64,000 nucleotides of DNA from the NCBI RefSeq assembly GCF_007004765.1, contig NZ_VIKR01000003.1, positions 558,001 to 622,000 of the forward strand, given 5' to 3'. The notes beneath the pieces were generated by a model. The model worked only from the letters and a program-made list of their open reading frames with translations, did not search any database and was not told the origin of the DNA. This document shows, in pieces, positions 1 through 10,100 of this stretch; the first letter of the stretch is position 1, and every line of letters begins with the position of its first letter. The DNA is from Aliikangiella marina (GTDB lineage: Bacteria; Pseudomonadota; Gammaproteobacteria; Enterobacterales; Kangiellaceae). The position numbers and the translations under genes are program-made.

Positions 1-377
1 ACAAAAGGGTGGGGAATATCGAGAATATGACTATCGGCCAAGCCTTTTTCTTTGAACAACTTGAACCAATGATTAGAAACAGCGTTAAGCGCTGCGCCTT
101 TGCCAGGAACGCCATTCATACCGCCTTCGCCACGCCAAATACAGTCAAAAGCAGAAATTCGATCACTGATGACCATGATCGCTAACGGTGAATCGGCGGG
201 GACATCATAGCCTTTTTCGCTAATCAAGCGTTTACTGTCGGCCTCAGTTAACCAATAAACTGAGCGAACCTTGCCACTGTGCACAGGCTTATCGGTTCGG
301 ATAGGTAAATCGTCGTTCACCGCCAATACTTTATTTGCTAGCGTATTATTTACATCTGGGTTGTTGGAGTGACCCAT
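1..377 (-). CDS. purC: Phosphoribosylaminoimidazole-succinocarboxamide synthase, 5' part
   Basis: SAICAR synthase joins aspartate to CAIR in an ATP-dependent step of purine synthesis in the cytoplasm. Only the first 125 or so codons are in the window; the gene runs off the left edge. The translation starts [11 protein letters not shown] and contains [11 protein letters not shown] and [14 protein letters not shown], the nucleotide-binding start of the SAICAR synthetase fold. The extra stretch before this region fits the longer proteobacterial form (about 360 residues) rather than the 237-residue E. coli form. The ATG ending at 377 is the only sensible start. A perfect inverted repeat lies about 33 bases upstream. 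Confidence 0.9.
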   Translation of the reverse strand, partial: MGHSNNPDVNNTLANKVLAVNDDLPIRTDKPVHSGKVRSVYWLTEADSKRLISEKGYDVPADSPLAIMVISDRISAFDCIWRGEGGMNGVPGKGAALNAVSNHWFKLFKEKGLADSHILDIPHPF

Positions 378-409
378 ATTTGATTGTCCTCATGCTCTCT
401 CTAAAACTA

Positions 410-430
410 CTAAACTTCAATCGAGTTTAG
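410..430. repeat. Inverted repeat upstream of purC
   Basis: CTAAACT and AGTTTAG are perfect 7-base arms around TCAATCG. The element sits in the likely 5' leader of purC, about 33 bases before its start codon. It could be an operator or an RNA hairpin. It does not match the E. coli PurR box. A related sequence sharing CAATCGAGTT lies at 1632-1650, on the other side of the transporter gene. Confidence 0.4.
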
Positions 431-549
431 ATTTAAACACCACTTCCTCGCTTTTCACTATTTGTCCGGTCATGGCGCTCAATTTTGAGTACACCAGGCT
501 GCTGCTGATTGCTCAGTGCCAGCATTAGTGGCGAATGGTTTATCGCGCG

Positions 550-555
550 ATTATA
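550..555 (-). promoter_or_regulatory. Possible -10 box for purC
   Basis: The minus strand reads TATAAT here, about 170 bases before the purC start codon. No good -35 hexamer stands 16-18 bases upstream, so the call rests on the -10 match alone. Confidence 0.3.
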
Positions 556-646
556 CCGTAATCAGTGTAAGTCGCCACCAGAATCCCTTCTTAACACCCA
601 CTACAGAAAATCTAATTGAAATAAGCAAGAATTCGTTAATCAGAAA

Positions 647-1525
647 CTAGTAGATGAAGATCAGCGAAACGCCTGCTATTGCGATAAAACTGCCGATTAC
701 CGCCTTTGGAGTAACTGGTTGTCCCTGAAGCTTAGCGATAAGCAGAGAAAAGATAATACAGGTCGCAAATAACGATTGAACAATTGCTGCTTGAGTTTGT
801 GAGAAAGCGTACATCTGCAATATTAGGGCGAGGAAAGTGCCAATAAAGGTTGCTAAAACCAGCAATCGCCACACATTAGCGTCAGCTGGCTTTTTGGGTA
901 ACCATGATTTACGCGTCACCAGTAATACAAAAATAACGACAGCTATTCCGCCAATCAGGCGAATTAAACTCGCCGTCGCAGGGTCAATATCACTGCGAGT
1001 TAGCACGAATCTGCCGATGACTGCGCCACTGGCTTGGCATAAAGCCGCGATAGCGGCCAAACTCAATCCCGTTAGGCTTATTGGTTGCGAAGGAGAACGG
1101 CTTTTCTTGCATCGCAAAACGATATCAACGCCCAGCAATACCACAGCGATTGCCAGCCACTGAATTGGCGTCAACCACTCGTTGATCCAAATTATTGCGA
1201 GCAACGCAGTAAAGATAGGGGCGAGTGTTTCAGCGACTAATAAGGTGTTTCGTTCCCCGAGCCGATTTAAAGCGGCGAAAAAAGCAGTATCTCCAATACC
1301 TATTCCAATTACACCACTAATGAGCAACCAATACACGTATTTGAGTTCAGGCAGCGATGGTGAAAACCCTATTAGAACAAAACTCAAACACACAATGGAA
1401 AGAATACCTTTCCATAAGTTTAATGTTAATGGTGAAAAAGCGTGACCTAACTGGCGAAAGTAAACTGTGGCTAAAGCCCAACAAAAAGCAGTCGTTAAAG
1501 CGGCAATTTCACCTGAAAATAGCAT
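647..1525 (-). CDS. EamA/DMT-family transporter
   Basis: This 292-residue inner-membrane protein has two EamA repeats of about five membrane helices each, the usual size and layout of drug/metabolite exporters such as RhaT/YdcZ relatives. The first repeat begins GEIAALTTAFCWALATVYFRQLG. A basic cytoplasmic loop (RCKKSRSPSQ) near residues 138-147 separates the halves, and the second repeat begins near LTGLSLAAIAALCQASGAVIGR. The substrate cannot be told from sequence. It is alone, 269 bases from purC on the same strand and divergent from the TonB-dependent receptor. No clear ribosome binding site precedes the ATG. Two similar CAATCGAGTT-containing repeats flank it (410-430, 1632-1650). Confidence 0.85.
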   Translation of the reverse strand: MLFSGEIAALTTAFCWALATVYFRQLGHAFSPLTLNLWKGILSIVCLSFVLIGFSPSLPELKYVYWLLISGVIGIGIGDTAFFAALNRLGERNTLLVAETLAPIFTALLAIIWINEWLTPIQWLAIAVVLLGVDIVLRCKKSRSPSQPISLTGLSLAAIAALCQASGAVIGRFVLTRSDIDPATASLIRLIGGIAVVIFVLLVTRKSWLPKKPADANVWRLLVLATFIGTFLALILQMYAFSQTQAAIVQSLFATCIIFSLLIAKLQGQPVTPKAVIGSFIAIAGVSLIFIY

Positions 1526-1631
1526 TGTTTTTTTAGCGTTGTTTTAATTGAGGAGGTAATACTAGGGCGGACAATAAATTTTTACAAACTAAAAGCCCAG
1601 AAAGATAAAATTTGCTCGCCGTTAGAGAGCA

Positions 1632-1650
1632 TAACTCAATCGAGTTAGAT
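1632..1650. repeat. Inverted repeat in the transporter/receptor divergent region
   Basis: TAACTC and GAGTTA form 6-base arms around AATC, followed by GAT. It lies 107 bases upstream of the EamA transporter and about 125 bases before the TonB-dependent receptor. It shares AACT(T)CAATCGAGTT(T)AGAT with the repeat upstream of purC. A binding site for one regulator is possible. Confidence 0.35.
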
Positions 1651-1774
1651 AGAATCTAGACTTACGTAAATATTCACAACTAAAGCCAATTATGGTTTGC
1701 AGGCTCGTGCAGTTAAGGTAATTTAGCGGGTCGCAAAAGATATCAATTGAGATTAAAAAGTTAGGTAACCATTT

Positions 1775-3937
1775 TTGAAGTTTTCGAAACGACAGGCCAC
1801 GATTTCAGCTAGACAAAAAAGTGTGAAAATGATTCGGTGGACAGGGGGAGCATTAGCGGTAATGCTCACTTATATTGCTTCTGTGAATAGTCAAACAAGG
1901 AATGATTCGACTCAAGATATTCAATCATCGGAATTTGAATCATCTGAGACTCAATCTCCGTTTGTCATCAACACGGGTATTGCTCACTCTTTTGCGGAAG
2001 GGATTGCGAACGACCCCATGACGGCTAATCGTTCTACAGAAGATAAAATTCTCCCTGAGGAACCTCGCACCATTACCGCCGGTGACAGCGATGATTCGTC
2101 GAGTGAATTAGAGTCGGTGAGCAGTGATTTCGTCAGTTTCGCCGATGCGCCTGTGTTGGTGGTAACCGGGTCTCGCCATGATAAAGATAAGGCGTTTATC
2201 AATGACTTCGTCGCAGTAAGTGACTCAATCGGCTCGCCCATATCAGTTACTGAACTGCTCGCAAACGAAGCTGGACTGAATGTCAATGGGCAACCAGGGC
2301 TTTTCCAAACACTGAGTATCAGAGGACTTGCTCGGCAAAGAGTTCAAGTATATGTCAACGGTATGCGGATTACCTCGGAGCGCCGTGCTGGTGTCGCGGC
2401 TTCTTTTATCGACGCAAGCTTATTGTCGGGAGCTGAAGTTACTCAAGGACCCGCCTCTACCTATTATGGGAGTGGAGCGATAGGCGGTACTATTCACTTA
2501 GTCACCAGGCAAGATGAAAGCCGTTGGTTTAATGGGAGTCTAAAGTCTGATGGTAATGAACGTTTGTTCGCTTTTGGAGTGGGTGATAGCGACTATACGA
2601 CAGGTCTCGCAATACGTGAAAGAGATAATGGTGAAACCATTAGTGGCGAAGAAAAGAACAATAACTTTAGTCAAGTGTCATTTAATTATTTACGGCATGC
2701 CAGTTTTAACCAGTTAAAGTTAGACTGGCAGCTGATTTACTCAAAAGGGGATGACTTAGGGAAAGATAACTTGCGTTTCCCTGACTCGAGAATAACGTCT
2801 TACCCAAACGAAGAACATATCCTCTCGCAGTTTACACTCTCGGGAGACGGAGACTGGCAAGCCCGTCTCTATTTTCATGAGCAGGAACTCATTACTCAAG
2901 ATATCAGACCGCTGAGCCGAGTGAACGAGGTGACTACTGATTCTTTAGATGTTGGCTTTGCGTTCGAACAACCTTGGCTAGTGAATGATTTTGAAGGGAT
3001 ATTCGGACTTGATTATTTTGCACGCCGAGATGTAAATAGCTTCGAAGAAGAAACCAGTTTGTCGAACCCAACGGTTGCAAATTTTATTGCCTTAAATAAG
3101 GGCCAAGAAGATGAGGCTGCTCTGTTTGCGACGGCTAATCGACAAATCGATAGTTGGTCTTTTAGTGCAGGCTTGCGTTTAAACTATCAAACTCAAAAAA
3201 GTGATGATACTGCAACAGTTTCCGATGACTTTATTACTTATTTTGCATCTTTAACTAAGTCAATCGGTGAACTTGATGTGAGCTTAAGTTATGGAACGGG
3301 CTTTCGGTTTGCGAGTTTGTCAGAAAGGCTTTTTAATGGAACAACCGGGCGTGGACAAATTTTTGGTAACCCTAACTTACTTCCAGAGGAATCGTCTTCT
3401 TTTGATTTAGGTTTCAATTATTCGTATAACAATTGGCGCTTTACAACACATTTTTACGAGACAGAGGTTGATAATTTCATTGAAAGAGTCTCGCTAGATG
3501 ATGATACAAGAACGTTTGAAAATCGCACCAACGGGGATATTTCTGGTTGGCAGTACAATATTGATTATCAAGCCACTGACGAACTGAGTTTTTCATTAAA
3601 CGGTCAAAAAACAACTGGAGAAGATGAGCTGGGTAATAGCTTGTCTGATATACCGCCAGAGCGGCATCGACTTGCAATAAATCTTAATAAAGATAATTGG
3701 TTTTTTAATACGAGTTATATTATTCGACAGTCGAAAAGCAATTTTGGTGATGGCGAATTGCCTCTCGAGTCAGCACAAATTGTCGCCTTGAAGTTCGGTA
3801 CTCAGGTTTCACAAAACTGGGAGATAGCATTATTCGTCGATAACCTGTTTAATGAACGTTATTTTAATTCGGCCGATGATCTTAACACGTTAGCGACCGG
3901 ACGAGAGTTCGGGATTAACTTTTCCTATATCCATTAA
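1775..3937 (+). CDS. TonB-dependent outer-membrane receptor
   Basis: A 720-residue receptor for energised uptake of a large or scarce nutrient. A plug domain lies at about residues 145-240 (SIRGLARQRVQVYVNG, GPASTYYGSGAIGGTIHLVT), and a 22-strand-type barrel follows to the C-terminus (REFGINFSYIH). The likely TonB box is VLVVTGSR near residue 128. About 90 residues between the signal sequence and this box are rich in Ser, Asp and Glu and carry no STN signalling domain, which is unusual. The reading frame opens at a TTG (1775) with TTAGGT before it. A later ATG at 1829 gives a compact signal peptide (MIRWTGGALAVMLTYIASVNS) and may be the true start. The ligand is unknown. A periplasmic binding protein follows after 120 bases. 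Confidence 0.88.
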   Translation: MKFSKRQATISARQKSVKMIRWTGGALAVMLTYIASVNSQTRNDSTQDIQSSEFESSETQSPFVINTGIAHSFAEGIANDPMTANRSTEDKILPEEPRTITAGDSDDSSSELESVSSDFVSFADAPVLVVTGSRHDKDKAFINDFVAVSDSIGSPISVTELLANEAGLNVNGQPGLFQTLSIRGLARQRVQVYVNGMRITSERRAGVAASFIDASLLSGAEVTQGPASTYYGSGAIGGTIHLVTRQDESRWFNGSLKSDGNERLFAFGVGDSDYTTGLAIRERDNGETISGEEKNNNFSQVSFNYLRHASFNQLKLDWQLIYSKGDDLGKDNLRFPDSRITSYPNEEHILSQFTLSGDGDWQARLYFHEQELITQDIRPLSRVNEVTTDSLDVGFAFEQPWLVNDFEGIFGLDYFARRDVNSFEEETSLSNPTVANFIALNKGQEDEAALFATANRQIDSWSFSAGLRLNYQTQKSDDTATVSDDFITYFASLTKSIGELDVSLSYGTGFRFASLSERLFNGTTGRGQIFGNPNLLPEESSSFDLGFNYSYNNWRFTTHFYETEVDNFIERVSLDDDTRTFENRTNGDISGWQYNIDYQATDELSFSLNGQKTTGEDELGNSLSDIPPERHRLAINLNKDNWFFNTSYIIRQSKSNFGDGELPLESAQIVALKFGTQVSQNWEIALFVDNLFNERYFNSADDLNTLATGREFGINFSYIH

Positions 3938-4057
3938 CTCGTTAATTTGCTTTTTAATTTCATGTACTTAACGTATTGTTAGAACTTAACCAAAGCTTAA
4001 TGTTCGATAATAGCCTAAACTAAGGTTAGATTTTAATGTGTTTTTGATGGTGTTTAA

Positions 4058-4924
4058 GTGCGAAAACTAGTGCTTCTTTTGGGCCTTTTGACAACATTCA
4101 GTATGGTTGTTAATAGCAAGGAATTGTCGATTAATTACGTTCCTCCGGAAAACTTGGCTTCGGATTCACACGCTTATTTTGTCGATTTATTAACTTTGGC
4201 TCTGGAAAAAACGCGTAATATTGATGGTGACTTCACTTTAAAACCATTGGCATTTCATATGGTTCAAAGCCGAGCAATCCAAGAATTAGCCAAAGGAAAT
4301 AAAGTTGATGTTTATTGGACGATGACAAGTCTCGCGCGAGAGAAAAAGCTTTTGCCCATCAGAGTTCCCTTGTTAAAAGGACTTTTCGGTTATCGGATTT
4401 TTTTGATCAGAGAAGAGGATAGACAAAAATTTGCGAGTATCAATTCGCTCGATGAACTCAAGTTGTTAGTTGCTGGCCAAGGAAGCGATTGGCCAGATAC
4501 AAAAATACTCAGAGCAAACGGCTTTGATGTTGTTGGTATTACTGACTATGATTCGATTTTTCCGATGCTACAGCGGCGCCGAGTCGATTTTGTTCCAAGG
4601 GGAATCAGTGAGCCTTGGGGTGAAGTAAAACGCCATCAAGATAAAAACTTAATTGTCGAAGAAACGATTATGCTGCAATATCCAGCACCAATGTACTTTT
4701 TTGTAAATCAAGAAAACACCGCGCTTTCTGAAAGAATTGAAAAAGGATTAAATATTGCGATCGAAGATGGCAGCTTTGAAAAGTTATTTCTCAGCCATCC
4801 TGGCAGTTCGGAAATTTTAGCCAAAGCTAATATTGAGAACCGCAAGATTTTTAGACTAAACAATCCGGTGCTTCCTCCTGAAACACCGATAAACAACAAG
4901 AAGTTTTGGATATCAGTTGACTAA
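4058..4924 (+). CDS. Periplasmic solute-binding protein, family 3-like
   Basis: 288 residues with a GTG start and a signal peptide (MRKLVLLLGLLTTFSMVVNS). The fold is that of the amino-acid-type SBP_bac_3 family: a first lobe beginning LSINYVPPENL, a hinge region around KLLPIRVPLLKGLFGYRIFLIR, the segment VAGQGSDWPDTKILRANGF, and a return segment ending near LSHPG. No ABC permease or ATPase is nearby, as with many orphan members that act as sensors or accessory proteins. It follows the TonB-dependent receptor in the same direction and may be co-transcribed, so a role in handling the receptor's ligand is possible but unproven. It ends 12 bases before a convergent gene. Confidence 0.7.
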   Translation: MRKLVLLLGLLTTFSMVVNSKELSINYVPPENLASDSHAYFVDLLTLALEKTRNIDGDFTLKPLAFHMVQSRAIQELAKGNKVDVYWTMTSLAREKKLLPIRVPLLKGLFGYRIFLIREEDRQKFASINSLDELKLLVAGQGSDWPDTKILRANGFDVVGITDYDSIFPMLQRRRVDFVPRGISEPWGEVKRHQDKNLIVEETIMLQYPAPMYFFVNQENTALSERIEKGLNIAIEDGSFEKLFLSHPGSSEILAKANIENRKIFRLNNPVLPPETPINNKKFWISVD

Positions 4925-4935
4925 ACAGCAAACTG

Positions 4936-5829
4936 TTAACTTTTAGTAAGGTGTTTCTCAAAAAAATTCATTGTTCTTTTCCATGCCAGCTCGGCAGATT
5001 CTTTATCATAACGACCTGTAGAGTCATTGTGAAACCCGTGATTTGCTTTTTCGTACATGTGCATGATGTAATCCACATTGTTCGCTTTGAGATCTTTCTC
5101 ATATTCTGGCCAGGTTGCGTTGACTCGCTTGTCAAGTTCTCCGAGCTGAATCATCAAAGGCGCTTTGATATTTTTACGGATCGACTTAGCCGCAGGTGTC
5201 CCGTAAAAAGGCACCCCTGCATCAAGGTACTGGGGAATAGTTGCCGCTAACATATTCACGATGTATCCGCCAAAACAGAACCCGACTGCGCCCAATTTAC
5301 CATTGCTGAGTGAATGCTTTTTGAGGAATTTTGCCGCGGCGATGAAATCGTTTTCGATTTTGACACGGTCCATTGAGCGTTGCATTTTACGCCCCATGTC
5401 ATCGTTGCCAGGATAGCCGCCAAGCGGATATAGTGCGTCAGGCGCAAAAGCGACGAAACCGGCTTTTGCGAGTCTTCTAGCGACGTCTTTAATATAGGGG
5501 TTCAACCCTCGGTTTTCATGAATCACTAGAACAACAGGAGCCGTTTCTTGTAACTCTCTCGGTTTCACCAAATAACCTCGGCCTTCACCATGTCCTTCGG
5601 GCGATGAAAATGTTTCAAAAGTGGCGAGTATCGATTGGTCGTTAAAAGAGACTTGCTCGGCTTTAGCGTAGTTAGGCATTAAGGCTGGAGTAATTGCAGC
5701 CATCGATATACCAACGGCTGATAATGACGAGAGGCGGCTTAAAAAAGTGCGTCTATCGATTAAGCCGTGGGCATATTCATCATACCAATCAAATGCTTCC
5801 TGAGGTATTGGTCGAGTTTCTTTTTGCAT
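4936..5829 (-). CDS. Tat-exported dienelactone hydrolase family protein (YghX-like)
   Basis: An alpha/beta hydrolase of the dienelactone hydrolase family, closely patterned on E. coli YghX as I recall it. Counting from the upstream ATG at 5850, the nucleophile is Cys192 in GFCFGGY, with Asp240 in LGELDKR and His271 in ANHGFHND. Glu112 in HENRG is the residue that activates the Cys in this family. DRRTFLSRL followed by a hydrophobic run is a twin-arginine signal, so the enzyme should be periplasmic. I prefer the ATG ending at 5829 because AAGAGG lies 9-10 bases before it; the ATG at 5850 has no such site. The natural substrate is unknown. Confidence 0.85.
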   Translation of the reverse strand: MQKETRPIPQEAFDWYDEYAHGLIDRRTFLSRLSSLSAVGISMAAITPALMPNYAKAEQVSFNDQSILATFETFSSPEGHGEGRGYLVKPRELQETAPVVLVIHENRGLNPYIKDVARRLAKAGFVAFAPDALYPLGGYPGNDDMGRKMQRSMDRVKIENDFIAAAKFLKKHSLSNGKLGAVGFCFGGYIVNMLAATIPQYLDAGVPFYGTPAAKSIRKNIKAPLMIQLGELDKRVNATWPEYEKDLKANNVDYIMHMYEKANHGFHNDSTGRYDKESAELAWKRTMNFFEKHLTKS

Positions 5830-5912
5830 TGTTATTTTCCTCTTGTTCATGATTGATAGTTATACGAGTGAAGCGAAAAAATAGAGCGAAACTCAATCCG
5901 CTAAAGCGATTG

Positions 5913-6257
5913 TTACCGGGGGGGCTCTTCTTTTTCTTTTTTCTCGTCCTGCTGCTTTTTTTCTTGTTCTTTCAACAGCTCTTTTTCAGGGAAGCGATTT
6001 GGAACTTCATATAACTCATCTTTTTTAAGCTCTTCTGCACCGCCAGCAGATTCAGATAAGGCTCCAGACTGTCCTGTTCGAGAACTGCTTACTTGCGGTT
6101 CGGTTTTCGGTATGTTGTCTTTATTGTCCACAGTAGTTTCCACTTTAGAGTTGTCAGCGCTTTTTGATTGCTTAGCATCATCGTCTTCTGGACAGCCTGT
6201 TAATAAAAACAACGGTATCAAGAACGACACTAGCCGTTTAATTGTCGGTTTACTCAT
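5913..6257 (-). CDS. Small lipoprotein with PNRFPEK motif
   Basis: A 114-residue predicted lipoprotein. The lipobox is LLTGC with Cys22 as the acylation site, followed by PEDDD; Asp at +3 to +5 gives no clear inner-membrane signal at +2. The mature part is charged and low in complexity (KSADNSKVETT, then a Glu/Lys/Gln-rich tail ending EEPPR). The one conserved-looking feature is YEVPNRFPEKELLKE at about residues 83-97. The same VPNRFPEK/IPNRFPEK string occurs near the N-terminus of the giant surface protein two genes away. I do not recognise the family. Confidence 0.65.
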   Translation of the reverse strand: MSKPTIKRLVSFLIPLFLLTGCPEDDDAKQSKSADNSKVETTVDNKDNIPKTEPQVSSSRTGQSGALSESAGGAEELKKDELYEVPNRFPEKELLKEQEKKQQDEKKEKEEPPR

Positions 6258-6364
6258 GCCAAAGTCCTGTTTTTTTCAACGTATAATAATAGATAACGAT
6301 CAAAGTCGTTTTTCAAGGTTAACTTAAAGGTTAATAATTTCAACTTGGAGTTACAACTAGCCAT

Positions 6365-6404
6365 AAAAAAAGGCCAGCTTGTCAATAACTCGCTGACCTT
6401 TTTT
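6365..6404 (-). terminator. Rho-independent terminator after the beta-barrel gene
   Basis: On the minus strand, AAAAAAGGTCAGC pairs with GCTGGCCTTTTTT (one G-T pair) around a 13-base loop and ends in a T-run, 30 bases past the stop codon of the 6435-7016 gene. Confidence 0.85.
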
Positions 6405-6434
6405 CGATCTCAATTTAACATTGAGATATCGCTG

Positions 6435-7016
6435 TTAAAAAGAGTATTTTACACCGACAGCATATCGACTGGCATCCGAGTCATACTCATAATCAGCATA
6501 GATCGAAAACTCGTCGTTCATATAATATTCGCCACCGAGTTGGATGAATGTTTGGTTGAAGTCTCCAAACGTATCATCTACTTTTCCGGCATCCAAATAG
6601 TTGATTACACCATTCACTTCAAACGAGTCAGATACATAGCTTCTAAAACCAAGCCCGACTTGAAACCCGGACTCGTCAAACGTACCTGCATTGGTTTGGT
6701 CAAACTCAATGGCTGCATAATCAATTTGGAAGAACATTAAAGTATCATCGGTGAGGTCCATCTTATAACCAACACCAATCGTGCCACGAACTGAATCTAA
6801 GTTATCATCGCTCGTAGAAATATACTTACCTGCAATGTAGTACTCTTTATCGAGGTCATAAGCACCAGCAACTTCAAAGCCACTTTGCTCGACGCCGATA
6901 TATTCTGGATCTTGCTCTGTAAAGCCCACTTTGACATAGTTAAATGTCGGCGTTTCTGCTGCCGCGTTTAACGATAAAAGTGTGGCCGCAAGAGCGATAC
7001 ACATTTTACTTTTCAT
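6435..7016 (-). CDS. Small outer-membrane beta-barrel protein
   Basis: 193 residues with a clean signal peptide (MKSKMCIALAATLLSLNAAA) and alternating amphipathic strands to a C-terminal Phe (YAVGVKYSF), the usual end of an outer-membrane barrel. About eight strands are visible, for example FNYVKVGFTEQ, FEVAGAYDLDKEYYIAGKY and FIQLGGEYYMNDEFSIYADYEY. The acidic periplasmic or outer loops carry many Asp residues. An AGGA site precedes the ATG. It lies between the giant surface protein and the small lipoprotein, all on the minus strand, with a strong terminator behind it. The function is unknown; it could be a structural porin-like or adhesion barrel. Confidence 0.75.
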   Translation of the reverse strand: MKSKMCIALAATLLSLNAAAETPTFNYVKVGFTEQDPEYIGVEQSGFEVAGAYDLDKEYYIAGKYISTSDDNLDSVRGTIGVGYKMDLTDDTLMFFQIDYAAIEFDQTNAGTFDESGFQVGLGFRSYVSDSFEVNGVINYLDAGKVDDTFGDFNQTFIQLGGEYYMNDEFSIYADYEYDSDASRYAVGVKYSF

Positions 7017-7073
7017 TGGTAATTATCCTTTTTTGATTTAAACAAAGAGCGAACTCTTGTCAGTTAAAATCAT

Positions 7074-7101
7074 TTCACAAGGCAGATAACTGCCTTGTGA
7101 A
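7074..7101 (-). terminator. Hairpin terminator after the giant surface protein
   Basis: TTCACAAGGCAG and CTGCCTTGTGAA are perfect 12-base arms around ATAA, just past the stop codon at 7111. The following minus-strand bases (ATGATTTTAAC) are only moderately T-rich, so termination may be partial. Confidence 0.6.
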
Positions 7102-7110
7102 TACTCGTTA

Positions 7111-10100
7111 TTATTTGTTAAGCGAACGTCTTCTTGCGAAGCCTGCTAGAGCAAATAGAAGGAGTACAGGAATACCAATTGAACCACTACCTTTCGGCTT
7201 ATCCATGATAGTGACACTTGCTGCAGTTTTTGCACCTAGTGTGACACCACCTTGAGGGTTCGAAATCACCACTGTGAAAGACTTGTTCACATCTAAAGCA
7301 TTGGTGCTTACGGTGATAGTCTTAGTCGCGCTATCTAAGTCTCCCCAAGTAACTGTGCCAGAGGCTGCAGTGTAGTCGGTGCCAGCAACGGCTGTACCAT
7401 CGATTGTCGTAAAGTCGACACTAACTTCATAGTCGTCACCACCAGTTCTCTCGAGCGTGATGGTTGCTGTGTCTTCTTCATCAACAGTGATACCGGTTAC
7501 GCTGATTTGCGAAGTACCATATTGCGGAGCGGTTAAAGTCATAGAGACTGGAACCGAAACAGCACCATAAGGTGTGTCGTTACCATAAACGATTGAAGCA
7601 GTGTAAGTGCCTTCATTAAGGCCTGTTGAATCCATTGTTAGATCAACATCGCTCGTTGCACCAACTGACAGATCGCCGGCCGCGACAGACGCTGTCAACC
7701 ATGGAACATTGTTCCACTCGCAAGCGCCGGTCTCACCAGACTCAAAGCCGATAACAAACTGTTGTTGCTGTTCGACCATCCACAAGTTGCCGTTACAGTC
7801 TATATCAAGACCTGCTTGACCGAAGTCTTGGACAACATCATCAGCAACACCGTCGCCGTCAACATCAAGACGCACATCATAGCCGCCAACTTTAACGAAA
7901 CTTGGAGAAGCCGCATCAACTACCACCACATCGAATGCGCCGGCAACAGACTCACCGTTTACACTGATGAACAAGTGTTGAGTTTCTGCATTGTAAGCTA
8001 AGCCCGCAATTGAAAGGCCAACATTTACTGAACGAAGAATCGTTCCGTCTGCTGTAAACTGATGGATGATACTGTCAACCCATGAACCAGAGTAGAATGT
8101 ATCGGTAACTGGATCGTATGCCAATCCACGCTGTGAAGCGCCAAATGCTGGACAGATTTTGTTACCTGTCGCTGCTAGCGCATCAACATCATACTCATGG
8201 ATACAATCGTCATCGCCAACATCAACCTGCCATAACTTACCAGTACGCTGGTTAAATGCGCTGTCTGCAAAGAAGCTACCGTCTAAAGCGACCGGAATAA
8301 AGTCTGAGGTAAGCGTTCCATCAGCTTCGTAGCGCCAGATAACGTTTGCTGGTGCACCCGCAGCTTCAAGATCACCGACATAGAATTCACCAGTAGCACG
8401 GTTAGTCGAAATACCCCAACCATAGGTGATATTGGTTGGGAAGAATCCAACTATATCGCCAGGCGCTAATGGATCAACATTAACTTCTGATTGATAACGG
8501 ATCTTGCGAGTATCGCGGTCATTCATATTCTTCGGACCAAAATGGCGAGAAGATGGATGGAATGGACCGTTGATTTGCGCAGCAGCAGTCGCATCACCTT
8601 TTATGAAGTATGAGTTGAAACTAGCCGCTGCACTACCTGAGTTAGTGATTGTTATACTATCAGTCGCAGTTCGACCAGCAGTTTGTGTTACTTCAACAGT
8701 TTCAGAATCAGACTCAAGTTGACCTGCATTCAAGCTAACTGGAGTAGCAAGCGTGATATCACCTTCAGCTGGTGTTGCAGTTTCATAGTTATCTTCTTCT
8801 ACAGTAATCGCTGTTGCATCAGCAGGTACGAATACTTGGAATAAACCGTCGTTAACCGCATCATCTTCAGGAGTTGCAAAAGACATTGCAGCCAGTCTGT
8901 CATCAACATCAACTTCGGCGCCTACTAATGGTTCACCTGTGTTTGTATCGATAACATAACCACTTCTTAAGTTACCCGCGATTAGCGGAGCACAAGATAA
9001 ATCGCCAAAGCGAACATTGTCGACTAACGCATACCATTCGAAGTTTGCATCGTAGTAACGGAAACGTACTTCGAAACTGGTTGCACCAGAAAGTTGAGCT
9101 GATAAATCAATCGCATAGGCTTCAAGTGTGTTGTTTGCCGCAACAGTGCCTACATTAACCCAACCTGCACCGTCAACGTTGATGTCAACATCAAGCGAGT
9201 CTGCGCCAGTGAATGTTCTGAAGAAAGCGTCAAATTGAAGTGTCGTTGTAGAGATATCGGCAACATTGATGCGTGGAGAAACCAGTGAAGTATCGATATC
9301 AACTAAACCTGCCGCATCAGAATCAATAAATGCTGCATCACCATCTATTCCTGGAAGGTTGCGACCTGAAGCAAGATAAGAGCCCCAAACTGCGCCAGAA
9401 CCTTGATCATCAACAACTGACCAACCAGTGGCTGGGAATACGTCAAACGCTTCTAAGAAAGACGGAAGAACAAAATCATATCCCGGTGCAGTACAGTTAG
9501 CATTTGCATCAAGTGCGAAATCAACACCACCTTGCAGGCGCTGTTGGGTTTCGTTAACTGGTAACACATCTTGCGACGATGTCATGTAGCCGCCTACGCC
9601 AACTTCAGCTGCAGAAAATCCAACAGTTGTCCCTTCGAACAATGAAATTGAATACTCACCAGTTTCTGGGTTACTGAAAGTAGTGAACGTATCATCAGGA
9701 ACGCTAACCGTTATTTTTGCATAGAGCGGTGCGTCGGTTCGGTTCGCATCAGAAACAGTACCACTGACAATAACAGGTGTAGCACCAGTTAAAGTGATAT
9801 TGGAATCTGTGGTCTCGTCTTCATTAACCGTAACGCTTGCAGGAGTGGATTCAACCCAGCCGTATTTTGATGCTGTAAGATCGTAATCACCAACCGGCAA
9901 GGTAAGGATATAGTTACCATCTAAGTCAGCACGTGTTGAGATAAGACCGGCTGAAACTCTTGCAAAAGGAATTACTTCTCCAGAATCTGCATCAGTAACG
10001 GTACCTGCAATTTCGCCTCGAGGACCGGCAACACAAGATGGAAGCTTGAAGCTCGTAATTTTGGTTGACCAAGCTGTCGACCCGTCATTTGCTGATTCGT

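Noticed and set aside
1550-1557. GAGGAGGT, a perfect ribosome-site-like sequence on the plus strand
   Set aside because: No ATG, GTG or TTG follows at a usable distance, and no reading frame opens there.
1984-2286. A 100-codon frame on the minus strand inside the TonB-dependent receptor
   Set aside because: It is fully contained in a convincing gene on the other strand and has no family features.
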